A DNA stretch of 64,000 bases from DASVNK01 sp036383895 (GTDB lineage: Bacteria > Verrucomicrobiota > Verrucomicrobiia > Limisphaerales > SXQI01): NCBI GenBank assembly GCA_036383895.1, contig DASVNK010000063.1, positions 195,419-259,418 on the forward strand. Direction: 5' to 3'. How positions within the stretch are numbered: the stretch's first letter is position 1; each line of letters begins with the position of its first letter. The notes beneath the pieces were generated by a model. The model worked only from the letters and a program-made list of their open reading frames with translations, did not search any database and had not been told where the DNA came from. Positions 9,263-18,170 of this stretch are shown one piece after another. The position numbers and the translations under genes were made by a program.

Positions 9263-10452
9263 ATCGCTAATTCCATCCACTCTGAAATTTCTGGTTGAAC
9301 TCCGATCGATTCCAGGAAGCCGCGGTTCAGCACGCGTTCCGCGGCCCCGGTGTGTTCTTTGTCGTGAACGATAGCATTTGCCAAATGCACCGCGATGACC
9401 GGATTCATTCCGCTTGCGCCGGAAGCGGCGGGATCATGATGATGCGCGATCGCTTCCACGACGCGGCCTGGCAGACCCCAAAGGCTAAGGACGAGGCCGG
9501 CCACATCGGCGTGGTTTGCACCGAAGATTTCTTCTTCGATGTGATGAAACGGCGCCGCTTCGGTTTTTGCGCGCCGCAGAACATCCTCGTATTCGGCTGG
9601 CGCGTTGGTCGCCAGGACGAGTTTGCCGATATCGTGGAGCATGCCGGCGACGAAACTCTCATCGCCATAGACGCGCGGAACGCAGGAATTCTCGACAATT
9701 TTCCGCGCAACACTGGCGACTTCGAGGCTATGCGACCAGAGGTGATCAATGGCGAGGCCGCGGATTTTGACTCCCTCGAAGCTCTGGAACGCGTTTACTC
9801 CGAGCACGAGCGCCTTCATGGTGTCGATACCGAGATAGGCCGCCGCTTCGGAGGGGCTGGAGACTTCGCGGCAAAGACCGAAAAAAGCGGAGTTCACTAA
9901 TTTTAGCAGCTTCGCGGTGATGGCCGGGTCCTTCTCGATGAGCGAACCGATATCGTCGATGGAGACATCTTCCTGTTTGAGCTTTTCGACCATCTCGGAA
10001 TAGATGCCCGGAACGGTCGGAATTCTGTCCATGCGCGCGACGAACTTGCGGATTTGTTCGGACTTGGCGGATGAACTGAAGGTGGAGGCGCGGGCGATCG
10101 CAGTGCGCAAGGTTTCGGGATCGCACGGTTTGACGAGGAATTGATGAGCGCTGCCAATGCACTGGAGGATGAGTTCCTTGTCGGCGTGGCCTGAAAGGAT
10201 GAGGCGAACAGTGCGAGGATGACGATTCTTTACTTCGCTGAGCAGTTGCGCGCCGTTCATCGCGGGCATGCGCATGTCCGAGACGATGACATCGAACGAA
10301 TCGCCTTCGAGAAGCTCGAGAGCCTTTGCGCCACTTTCGATGAAGGTCATCGCCCATTCGTTGCGCATCGGGCGGAGCATGCGTTGCAAACCTTGGAGGA
10401 CGAGTGGATCGTCATCCACAAATAGGATATTCAGGCGGGCTGGTTCGGTCAT
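9259..10452 (-). CDS. response regulator with HDOD output domain
   Basis: 397 aa regulator. The receiver domain (1-120) shows LFVDDDPLVLQG, the acceptor Asp in VIVSDMRMPAMNG and FLVKPCD. An HDOD domain (about 140-340) follows, with FVAGMLHDIGKLVLA and AIAHHHDP, an HD-superfamily fold that is usually non-catalytic and used for signalling. It is the middle gene of the operon: its ATG lies 1 bp after the kinase stop and its TGA overlaps the next ATG. Receiver plus HDOD followed by receiver plus HD-GYP-like, behind one kinase, suggests one phosphorelay with two outputs (inference). Confidence 0.9.
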   Translation of the reverse strand: MTEPARLNILFVDDDPLVLQGLQRMLRPMRNEWAMTFIESGAKALELLEGDSFDVIVSDMRMPAMNGAQLLSEVKNRHPRTVRLILSGHADKELILQCIGSAHQFLVKPCDPETLRTAIARASTFSSSAKSEQIRKFVARMDRIPTVPGIYSEMVEKLKQEDVSIDDIGSLIEKDPAITAKLLKLVNSAFFGLCREVSSPSEAAAYLGIDTMKALVLGVNAFQSFEGVKIRGLAIDHLWSHSLEVASVARKIVENSCVPRVYGDESFVAGMLHDIGKLVLATNAPAEYEDVLRRAKTEAAPFHHIEEEIFGANHADVAGLVLSLWGLPGRVVEAIAHHHDPAASGASGMNPVIAVHLANAIVHDKEHTGAAERVLNRGFLESIGVQPEISEWMELAI

Positions 10453-10453
10453 A

Positions 10454-12424
10454 TTAAAGAGTCAGCGGTAAACGGATGATGAAAGTGGTTCCTTTGCCTT
10501 GCTCGGTTTCGAACACGATCGTGCCGCCGTGTTTATCGACGATGACTGAGCGTGCGATCGCCAAGCCCTGGCCGGTCCCCTTCCCCACTTCCTTGGTGGT
10601 GAAGAATGGTTCGAAAATCTTCGGTTGAGCTTTCGGAGGAATGCCGGTGCCGGAATCCGAAACGCGAATCTCAGCCCAATCACCCATACGCGAGGTAGAG
10701 ACCCGAATCTTCCCTTTCTTATCAGTGCCTTTAACTACATCGCTGATCGCATGAGAGGCGTTGACGACCAGGTTGAGGATCACCTGGTTGAACTCGCCGG
10801 GCAGACACGGAACCGGCGGGAGCGACTTGTCAAAATTTGTTTCCAGGTCCGCGACGTATTTCCATTCGTTGCGCGCGACGGTGAGCGTGCTTTCGATGGC
10901 GTGGTTGATGTCCGCAGGAGTTTTCTCGGCGCCGCTTGGGTGCGAAAAATCTTTCATGGCTCGGACGATTTTGGAAACGCGCTCGATGCCTTCGAGCGAT
11001 TGGTCCACCGCGTTTGGAATTTCCTGAAGTAGGAATTCAACGTCGGCTTCCTGGCGCGCGGCATCGACTTTCTGCAGAAGATCTGGAGTGACCGTTCCGC
11101 TGGCGGCGGATTTCGCGAGGGCCTCGTATTGATAGAGCACCTTCACCATCGCGCCGAACGCATCCTTCAGGAAGCGGGTGTTGTCGCCAATGTATTGTGT
11201 GGGTGTGTTGATCTCGTGCGCAATGCCGGCGGCGAGTTGGCCGATCGATTCAAGTTTCTGCGCCTGGCGTAATTGAACTTCGAACTCCTGACGCTCACGT
11301 TCCATGCGTTTTCGTTCCGTGAGATCGTGGAAAATGCAAAGGCCCATGTCGCTGCCATCGACCTGCAGGCGTTCGCGAAAGAGGGAAACCGGCAGCGCCG
11401 TGCCATCTGTACGCACCGCGAAATGTTCCGGCGAGAGTTGGATGGCTTTCGTGTCTTGCTTTTTAGTGGCTGGTCCGTGTTCGGCCAAAGTTGCTGAACG
11501 GATAATTGCGTTGAGCGTCTTGCCGAGCAGTTCGTGCGGAGCGTAACCAAGCAGTTGCACTGCGCGCGCGTTGCAGAAGGTGATTCGCTCGTGCTCATCA
11601 TGCATCAGCACGCCTTCAGGCAGGGCATCCACCAGACAGCGGAAACGATGTTCGCTGCCACGAAGCGCGCGCTCGTTTTCCTGGCGCTCGGTCAAGTCCC
11701 GCCCGGTGACGGAAAAGTATTCGACCTTTCCATCGAAGCGCTTGTGCGCCTGCAAAACCAATTCAACCTGGAAGCGGCGTCCGGAAGGGGCGATGAGGAC
11801 TGTTTCGCCCGTCCAGCAACCGCCTTTCAGAGCGGTCGTGGCGGCATGCTTGCGGAGATTTTCGGCGGCTGCCGCACTGAAGTAGGAGGTGAGTGGGCGA
11901 TCCGGTTGTTCCGGCGCTTCTAGCATACGGCGGCCAACCGCGTTGAGGAAGTGAATGGAAAGAGTTTCCGGATCGACCAACGCGATGAGATCCGGCGCGG
12001 CCTGGAGAACCCGATAAAGTTGCGCTTTGATCTCGACCGCGTCGCGCCGGACTAATTCTTCGCGCTTCAGGCGGCTTTGGACCGCTTCGACCAGAACGGA
12101 CAGCGAGAGGGGTTTGGAGAGATAGCCATCCGCGGCGTTTTTGAATCCTTCCATCTGCCCGTCTGTATCCGGGTGGCCAGTGACAATGATGAAGGGAATG
12201 GCGCCTGTTCGCGGATTGGACCGAACTGCTTTCAAAAATGAAAAGCCGTCCCCGCCCTCCATGCAGATATCGCTAATGATGACGTCAGGGACGTGCTGTT
12301 CCGCTAGTGTCGTTCCCTCCGCAGCGCTCGCGCCGAGAAAAATTTCGTGGCCGTGTCGCCGCAGAGCCATGCCCATGCAGTCGCGCACAGCAGGTTCATC
12401 GTCGACGATAAGGATTCGGCCCAC
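10454..12424 (-). CDS. hybrid sensor histidine kinase, REC-PAS-PAS-HisKA-HATPase
   Basis: 656 aa cytoplasmic kinase with no membrane segment. An N-terminal receiver (1-120, acceptor Asp in VIISDICMEGG) is followed by two PAS domains (about 130-250 and 262-380, each ending in a TGRDLTERQE or FHDLTERKRM linker). The dimerisation domain has the phospho-His in AAGIAHEINTPTQYIGD (about 405). The ATPase domain has the N-box NQVILNLVVNASHA and the G-boxes SGTGIPP and GKGTGQGLA. A receiver at the front of the kinase suggests it is itself the target of another kinase. It starts with GTG; no strong ribosome site precedes it. The promoter region is shared with the divergent CBM6-like gene. Confidence 0.92.
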   Translation of the reverse strand: MGRILIVDDEPAVRDCMGMALRRHGHEIFLGASAAEGTTLAEQHVPDVIISDICMEGGDGFSFLKAVRSNPRTGAIPFIIVTGHPDTDGQMEGFKNAADGYLSKPLSLSVLVEAVQSRLKREELVRRDAVEIKAQLYRVLQAAPDLIALVDPETLSIHFLNAVGRRMLEAPEQPDRPLTSYFSAAAAENLRKHAATTALKGGCWTGETVLIAPSGRRFQVELVLQAHKRFDGKVEYFSVTGRDLTERQENERALRGSEHRFRCLVDALPEGVLMHDEHERITFCNARAVQLLGYAPHELLGKTLNAIIRSATLAEHGPATKKQDTKAIQLSPEHFAVRTDGTALPVSLFRERLQVDGSDMGLCIFHDLTERKRMERERQEFEVQLRQAQKLESIGQLAAGIAHEINTPTQYIGDNTRFLKDAFGAMVKVLYQYEALAKSAASGTVTPDLLQKVDAARQEADVEFLLQEIPNAVDQSLEGIERVSKIVRAMKDFSHPSGAEKTPADINHAIESTLTVARNEWKYVADLETNFDKSLPPVPCLPGEFNQVILNLVVNASHAISDVVKGTDKKGKIRVSTSRMGDWAEIRVSDSGTGIPPKAQPKIFEPFFTTKEVGKGTGQGLAIARSVIVDKHGGTIVFETEQGKGTTFIIRLPLTL

Positions 12425-12548
12425 GTAAATCGTATCGGAAACTGAAGACGCTTAATTGAGCGAAGGCGCGTCCACAATACACTTTTATTCCTGCAGCTGC
12501 TCATAATTATGCAGAGCGGTTATGCTGCGTTATCGCGAGCCGTCAGCA

Positions 12549-12566
12549 TGTAGGAAATCTCCTACA
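12549..12566. promoter_or_regulatory. perfect palindromic operator candidate
   Basis: TGTAGGA-AATC-TCCTACA is a perfect 7-bp inverted repeat with a 4-bp centre in the divergent promoter region between the hybrid kinase and the CBM6-like gene. It lies about 19 bp upstream of the predicted -35 of the latter, a typical activator position. The binding protein is unknown. Confidence 0.4.
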
Positions 12567-12584
12567 ATTGCCGTCGCCCGATTC

Positions 12585-12612
12585 TTGCAATTGGTCACCT
12601 CCCACCTAGAAT
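12585..12612 (+). promoter_or_regulatory. sigma70-type promoter of the CBM6-like gene
   Basis: TTGCAA, 16-bp spacer, TAGAAT. The predicted start of transcription lies about 5 bp before the ATG at 12625, so the mRNA would be essentially leaderless. Confidence 0.4.
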
Positions 12613-12624
12613 GCCCTCTACCCT

Positions 12625-14655
12625 ATGAACTCGAAGTTACTCAGCTTTGCTGCCTTCCTTCTTTGTACTTTTCTCTTCGAATCGTTTGCTCAATCGGACA
12701 ATTTCGATTCAGGCACATTGGATCCCGCCTGGCGGCGATCGCATTTTAATGCCGCACTGGTAAACTTAACTTACCCCACCAACGGGAGCGGGCGGGCGCT
12801 TCGCATCCAGGCTTCACCGGTTCCGAACGCGGCGCCTGCGGCGGCGATGTTTTACCGAGCGGAGGTTTACACTGACTTCTATCTTGCCGCGGACATCGTG
12901 AACTGGCCCGGGACCGACAAAAACCAGGCCATGGTCCTGATTGCGCGCGCGAACTTAAGCGCAAACCCTGCGACCACGACTGGTATCATCATGAATTATG
13001 ACGCCTCGCAGTATGGCGAGAATCCGACCGACCGCCGTCAAGGCCAGCTTCAGATCAACATGATCACGAATGAACCGGCTTTTGGCACCAAGACGATCGC
13101 GACCGCTGAAGTAACGCTCGAGCCAGGCCGTCCGTATCGTTTCATCTTTAAGGGGGTCGGCTCCCAATACACAGGGATGGTTTACGATTTGCATGATCTG
13201 ACCAAACCTCTAGTTACCATTCGCGCAGATGACGTGGTCCAGGGATCGCAACCGGGCGGCGGGAACATTTTCTTCGATGACGGATTCAAAAGTGGCGTGT
13301 GCGGCTTCCTCTCGTTCAGCCGACAGGGAACGACTGGCACCACGGACGTAACAATCGACAACTACTTCGCAGCCGCTGCGGATCCATACGCTTCTTCCGC
13401 GCCCGCTTTACCGCATCCGGTGGCCGGCACACCTTCGGTTGATAGCCGCACACCTGCGGAACGATTCAGTAACTTCTACAATCCAACACAGGGCATCACC
13501 TTCTCCGGGAAAACCTTCACGACGAACCTGATTAATGCATCCGAGACAAAGTTGCGCCTCAATGGCAACTATGTTTCGCAACTGGTTTTGCCAGCGAACA
13601 GCAGCAACATCAGCGTGACGCTCCCGGGAAGCGCACTTCGCTCGAACACGGTCTATTCCGCACAAATCGAACTGGAAGACATTTCGGGAACGCTCAAGTC
13701 GACGAACACCTTTTGGTTCGATACTTTTTCTGAGGGCTACCTGAGCAGCACCGGGGTGCGCACGATCGAAGCCGAGGAATACAATTACAACAGCGGCCAA
13801 TTTCAAGGAGATCCAATCCCCGTTTCGGGCTTGGCGACGAATGGAACGCCGGTCAATGGCGGTGGGGTCGGATATTGGGAACAGATCGGCACGCCGGACA
13901 TTGATTTCGATGACGCGCGCGAGTTTCCTGAGAATCCGTGGGGTGGTGAATATCGCTCCAGCGATGCGGTTGGAATTTCCGCGGGAATCTATCCGGAGAT
14001 CCAGGACTTGATTGAAACTGCGGCCGAGCCGGTGCGTCGCAGCGACAACATTCGCCAGAGGTATGCCGACGCGGGCTTGCTGGAGTACATAGTTCATCGC
14101 ACGGAGCCAGGCGAGTGGCTCAATTACACGCGCACAAACTGGAGCGGGAACTTCAATGTTTATCTGCGCGTCGCTTCGTTCGGTGCTACTGAGGTGGAGC
14201 TCTATGAGGTCACGAGTGACGCCACGCTGCCTGAACAGACGACAAATAAGTTAGGCACCTTCCAAATTCCGAATTTACTCACGCGTTACAACTACCGTTA
14301 CATCCCTCTCCTGAATGATCAGGGTGGACCGGCGAACATCAGCCTCTCCGATACTGAAACGCTTCGTTTGCAGATGGCCGGTGTTGCTGGGCAGGATGTG
14401 CGGAAAATAGCTTTAAACTATCTGCTTTTTGTGCCGGTGGCGCCTCCTTCCGGACTGATTGTGGAATCTTCTGACAACCCGCAGAGCGGCTACATCGTGG
14501 AACCTGACGCTGTGTATTTCTTTGGTTCCGGACGATTCGATGTGCCACTTTCGGGTAATATGCGGTTCTATCGTGTGCGTGGAAACTCAGCGACACGCTT
14601 GGAAAATCCGCGGATTTTCCAAAATAGAATTTCGTTTGAAGTTCGCGAACCGTAA
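12625..14655 (+). CDS. secreted protein with CBM6-like carbohydrate-binding region
   Basis: 676 aa exported protein. The signal peptide is residues 1-22 (LLSFAAFLLCTFLFESFAQ, cut likely after Ala). Residues 25-245 look like a concanavalin/laminin-G-type beta sandwich (NFDSGTLDPAW opening). Residues about 375-600 carry the usual type-6 carbohydrate-binding pattern, with VRTIEAEEYN at the start and GEWLNYTRTNWSGNFNVYLRV after it. The C-terminal section contains GNMRFYRV, a module shared with two other secreted proteins here. No catalytic glycosidase domain is recognised, so the role may be polysaccharide binding at the surface. It is monocistronic, with a terminator 36 bp after the stop. Confidence 0.8.
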   Translation: MNSKLLSFAAFLLCTFLFESFAQSDNFDSGTLDPAWRRSHFNAALVNLTYPTNGSGRALRIQASPVPNAAPAAAMFYRAEVYTDFYLAADIVNWPGTDKNQAMVLIARANLSANPATTTGIIMNYDASQYGENPTDRRQGQLQINMITNEPAFGTKTIATAEVTLEPGRPYRFIFKGVGSQYTGMVYDLHDLTKPLVTIRADDVVQGSQPGGGNIFFDDGFKSGVCGFLSFSRQGTTGTTDVTIDNYFAAAADPYASSAPALPHPVAGTPSVDSRTPAERFSNFYNPTQGITFSGKTFTTNLINASETKLRLNGNYVSQLVLPANSSNISVTLPGSALRSNTVYSAQIELEDISGTLKSTNTFWFDTFSEGYLSSTGVRTIEAEEYNYNSGQFQGDPIPVSGLATNGTPVNGGGVGYWEQIGTPDIDFDDAREFPENPWGGEYRSSDAVGISAGIYPEIQDLIETAAEPVRRSDNIRQRYADAGLLEYIVHRTEPGEWLNYTRTNWSGNFNVYLRVASFGATEVELYEVTSDATLPEQTTNKLGTFQIPNLLTRYNYRYIPLLNDQGGPANISLSDTETLRLQMAGVAGQDVRKIALNYLLFVPVAPPSGLIVESSDNPQSGYIVEPDAVYFFGSGRFDVPLSGNMRFYRVRGNSATRLENPRIFQNRISFEVREP

Positions 14656-14690
14656 TTAGGTTCCTAACGAAGGCTCAACCCTCTCTTACC

Positions 14691-14718
14691 GAGGCACTTT
14701 CGAGTGCCTCATTTTTTT
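14691..14718 (+). terminator. rho-independent terminator after the CBM6-like gene
   Basis: Perfect 8-bp stem GAGGCACT/AGTGCCTC closed by a TTCG tetraloop and followed by A and seven T. Confidence 0.78.
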
Positions 14719-14735
14719 CTAAAAAACTGTTGCAG

Positions 14736-14751
14736 CCACAATCCATAGTGG
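14736..14751. promoter_or_regulatory. possible NrdR box upstream of nrdJ
   Basis: CCACAATCCATAGTGG is an imperfect palindrome matching about 11 of 16 positions of the NrdR consensus (ACACWATATATWGTGT). It lies about 155 bp before the nrdJ start. NrdR normally binds two boxes about 31 bp apart, and the second half (near 14762) is poor. The segment also forms part of a hairpin, CCATAGTGG with CCACTACGG. Tentative. Confidence 0.28.
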
Positions 14752-14906
14752 TAGTCTCTAAACACTCCACTACGGATGGGGTGCAGAACCCGGGCAACCA
14801 CGGGTATGCACACGGTCGCCGTCCGCAAGTTGGCCACAATCGGATATTTGAAACTTTAGTCGAGTAAAAAGTCCGTTTAAATCCCAAAACTCCAACTCCA
14901 CTGCCT

Positions 14907-17900
14907 ATGATTGACGCTCGCGAAGAACTACTCTCTGCCCCAGCCGCTCGGGAAAATCGCTCTAACCGCCGCACCACCCCAGCCGCTGAAAAAAACGGCC
15001 TGAAGGGTGTCTCTCGTGGTAAACTGAACCGGGTGAATGTGAAATCGAACAAGTCCTTACCCATCCAGCGCGTCTTCAGTGATGCGAAGGTGAAGCCGTT
15101 CGATCAGATCGAATGGGATAAACGCACTGCGGAAATCACGGATGACAGCGGTAAAGTCATCTTCAAGCAGGACAACGTCGAGGTTCCGAAATCATGGTCG
15201 GTCCTCGCCACGAAGGTAGTGGTCTCCAAATATTTCTACGGCGAGCAGAACACTTCCGAGCGTGAGACTTCGGTGCGCCAACTCATTCACCGCGTCAGCC
15301 GCACGATTGCTGATTGGGGCATTAAGGACGGTTATTTCTCGAAGGAAGATGGCGAGATCTTCTACGAGGAACTCACGTGGCTCTGCTTGAACCAATACGG
15401 AGCGTTTAATTCGCCGGTCTGGTTCAATGTGGGCCTCTATCATCAATACGGCATCGGCAAGAATTCTGCCAAGGGCAATTGGTTTTGGGATCCTCGCACC
15501 GGCCAGGCCGAACGCGCACCAACCCAATACGAATATCCGCAAGGCAGCGCCTGCTTCATTCAGTCGGTCAACGACAACATGGAAGATATCATGCGCCTGG
15601 CGTACAGCGAGGCAATGCTCTTCAAATATGGTTCCGGCACCGGCACAGACCTTTCACCGATTCGTTCCAGCAAGGAGAAACTCAGCGGCGGCGGACGTCC
15701 GAGCGGTCCGCTCTCGTTCCTGAAAGTTTACGATCAGGTCGCCAATGTAGTAAAGTCGGGCGGCAAAACGCGTCGCGCCGCCAAGATGAACACGCTGAAG
15801 GATTGGCATGGCGACATTGAAGAGTTCGTCGATTGCAAACAGCGCGAGGAAAAGAAGGCGTGGGCCTTAATCGAGCAGGGCTACAACGGTTCTTACAATG
15901 GCGAAGCCTACGGTAGCGTCATGTATCAGAACGAAAATCTCTCCGTCCGCGCTTCGGATGAATTCATGGAAGCGGCGCTCAGCGGCAAGGAATGGTGGAC
16001 GAAGTCCGTTACGAGCGGGAAGCCGCTGGAAAAGAAAGACGCGAACACGCTGCTCAACAAAATCGCGGAAGGCACCTGGGTCTGCGGCGATCCCGGCATG
16101 CAATATGACGGCGCGATTCAAAAGTGGCACACCTGCAAAGGCACGGAGCCGATTCACTCGACGAATCCCTGCTCCGAATACGTCTTCCTGAATAACACCG
16201 CGTGCAATCTCGCCTCGCTGAACCTCATGAAGTTCAAGCGCGCCGACAGCACGTTCGATGTCGAGCGCTTTAAAGCGGCCGTCCGCATCTATATCACTGC
16301 GCAGGAAATCCTGGTTGATAATGCCAGCTACCCCACCAAGGAGATCGCGGAGAATTCGCACATCTTCCGCACGCTTGGATTGGGTTACGCGAACCTCGGT
16401 TCACTTATCATGAGCTATGGCCTGGCGTATGATTCTGATGAAGGCCGTGCGCTGGCTGGGGCCATCACCTCAATCATGACCGGCGAAGCTTACGAGCAAT
16501 CCGCTGACATTTCCAAGATCGTTGGGCCTTTCGACGGTTACAAAGATGCGCGCTGCTCCGGTGTCGATAAGCCGCTCAAGAAAGACAATGTCGAATCGAT
16601 GCTCGGCGTCATTAAGCTCCATCGCAAAGCGGTGGAAGGCATTCAACCGAGCCGCGAATTTGCGTATCTCAAAGACGAAGCGCGCACCTGCTGGGATCGC
16701 GCGCTGGAAAAAGGCACCAAGCACGGCTATCGCAATGCCCAGGTTACCGTGCTCGCACCGACCGGCACGATCGCGTTCCTCATGGATTGTGATACCACCG
16801 GCGTCGAACCCGACATCGCCCTGGTGAAATACAAACTCCTCGCCGGCGGCGGCATGTTGAAGATCGTCAACCGCACCGTTCCCGAAGCGCTTCAGCGCCT
16901 CGGCTATAGCGCGGAAGAAATCAAGAACATCATCGCGCACATCGAGAAGTTCGACACGATCGAAGATGTCGAGGACGAAGGCAAAACCGTTCCGAGCGGC
17001 TTGAAGCCGGAGCACCTCGATGTATTCGATTGCGCGTTCAAAGCGTATCGCGGCAAACGCAGCATCCAATACATGGCTCACCTTAAAATGATGGCGGCGG
17101 CACAGCCGTTCATCAGCGGCGCGATTTCCAAGACGGTCAATCTGCCGAACGAATGCAGCGTGACCGATATTCGCGACGCTTACGTGCAGGCCTGGAAGAT
17201 GGGTTTGAAGTGCGTGGCGATTTATCGCGATGGCTCAAAGCGCTCCCAGCCGCTGAACACGAAGAAAACGAACGAAAGTGGCAGCGATGCGAAGCCTGAA
17301 GTGGCAGCAGCGGAATTGCTCCAGAAGCAAATTGCTGAATTGGAAGCGGAAGTTGCCAAGTGGCGTGCAGCCGCAGGCCAGCCGTTGCGCCGCCGCCTGC
17401 CGGAAACGCGCCGCGCCATCACGCACAAGTTCGACATCGCCGGTCACGAGGGTTACTTCACCGTCGGCCTGTTCGAAGACGGTCAGCCGGGTGAAATCTT
17501 CATCACCATGGCGAAGGAAGGTTCAACCATCGGCGGCCTCATGGACAGCATCGGCACGCTTACCAGCATGTCGCTGCAATATGGTGTGCCGCTTGACGCG
17601 CTGGTGAAGAAATTCGCGCACCAACGTTTCGAACCATCCGGCTTCACGAAGAACCCGGACATTCGCAATGCCTCTTCGATCATTGATTACGTCTTCCGTT
17701 GGCTGGCGATCGAATTCATCCCCGGCTATCGCGAAGTAAGTAATCCAAGCCGCGGGCAAACGGAATTGCCGATGCCTGATCTCGAGGCGGAGATGAAAAA
17801 AAAATTGAATCGTCCCGTGTCTGATCTCCCGCCATCGGGCGACGCGCAATTGCTCGCCGCGCAGAGGAGCCACAATGGCAACGGCAACGGTTCGCACAGC

Positions 17901-18050
17901 TACCGCGCGCCGGTGATGACCACGCTCAGCGCGACCATTGCACATTTCCAGCTAGATGCACCCACTTGTCCAAGCTGCGGCCACGTCGCAGTACGTAACG
18001 GAGCTTGCTACAAGTGCCTGAACTGCGGCGAAAGCCTCGGTTGTTCGTAA
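14907..18050 (+). CDS. nrdJ: adenosylcobalamin-dependent ribonucleotide reductase, class II
   Basis: Converts ribonucleotides to deoxyribonucleotides with an adenosylcobalamin-generated thiyl radical, so it works with or without oxygen. 1047 aa. A charged N-terminal extension (1-60) precedes the catalytic barrel. Visible motifs are QGSACFIQSVNDNM (substrate-binding Cys), GSGTGTDLSPIRS, NPCSEYVFLNNTACNLASLN (radical-site region) and APTGTIAFLMDCDTTGVEPD. A coiled-coil-like linker (about 800-830) leads to a C-terminal domain ending in CPSCGHVA...CYKCLNCGESLGC, the Cys-rich tail typical of long class II enzymes and thought to re-reduce the active site. It is the main B12 consumer in the window beside MetH. 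No riboswitch precedes it; a possible NrdR box does. Confidence 0.97.
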   Translation: MIDAREELLSAPAARENRSNRRTTPAAEKNGLKGVSRGKLNRVNVKSNKSLPIQRVFSDAKVKPFDQIEWDKRTAEITDDSGKVIFKQDNVEVPKSWSVLATKVVVSKYFYGEQNTSERETSVRQLIHRVSRTIADWGIKDGYFSKEDGEIFYEELTWLCLNQYGAFNSPVWFNVGLYHQYGIGKNSAKGNWFWDPRTGQAERAPTQYEYPQGSACFIQSVNDNMEDIMRLAYSEAMLFKYGSGTGTDLSPIRSSKEKLSGGGRPSGPLSFLKVYDQVANVVKSGGKTRRAAKMNTLKDWHGDIEEFVDCKQREEKKAWALIEQGYNGSYNGEAYGSVMYQNENLSVRASDEFMEAALSGKEWWTKSVTSGKPLEKKDANTLLNKIAEGTWVCGDPGMQYDGAIQKWHTCKGTEPIHSTNPCSEYVFLNNTACNLASLNLMKFKRADSTFDVERFKAAVRIYITAQEILVDNASYPTKEIAENSHIFRTLGLGYANLGSLIMSYGLAYDSDEGRALAGAITSIMTGEAYEQSADISKIVGPFDGYKDARCSGVDKPLKKDNVESMLGVIKLHRKAVEGIQPSREFAYLKDEARTCWDRALEKGTKHGYRNAQVTVLAPTGTIAFLMDCDTTGVEPDIALVKYKLLAGGGMLKIVNRTVPEALQRLGYSAEEIKNIIAHIEKFDTIEDVEDEGKTVPSGLKPEHLDVFDCAFKAYRGKRSIQYMAHLKMMAAAQPFISGAISKTVNLPNECSVTDIRDAYVQAWKMGLKCVAIYRDGSKRSQPLNTKKTNESGSDAKPEVAAAELLQKQIAELEAEVAKWRAAAGQPLRRRLPETRRAITHKFDIAGHEGYFTVGLFEDGQPGEIFITMAKEGSTIGGLMDSIGTLTSMSLQYGVPLDALVKKFAHQRFEPSGFTKNPDIRNASSIIDYVFRWLAIEFIPGYREVSNPSRGQTELPMPDLEAEMKKKLNRPVSDLPPSGDAQLLAAQRSHNGNGNGSHSYRAPVMTTLSATIAHFQLDAPTCPSCGHVAVRNGACYKCLNCGESLGCS

Positions 18051-18073
18051 GTTGATTCGGAGGAACCGGTAAG

Positions 18074-18108
18074 GAGCTACCTCACGCTGGGGTAGCTCTT
18101 TTCTTTTG
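18074..18108 (+). terminator. rho-independent terminator after nrdJ
   Basis: 8-bp stem GAGCTACC/GGTAGCTC with a 9-base loop, followed by TTTTCTTTT. Confidence 0.78.
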
Positions 18109-18170
18109 TTCCGACGTCCACTTCTTTCCTCGAATCTATCTCGGTTTCGTTTAGCTTACGCGCGAACTGA

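Noticed and set aside
14719..14906. cobalamin riboswitch before nrdJ
   Set aside because: Searched for a B12 box and the GCCACTG core; only an unrelated CCCGGG-type hairpin is there.
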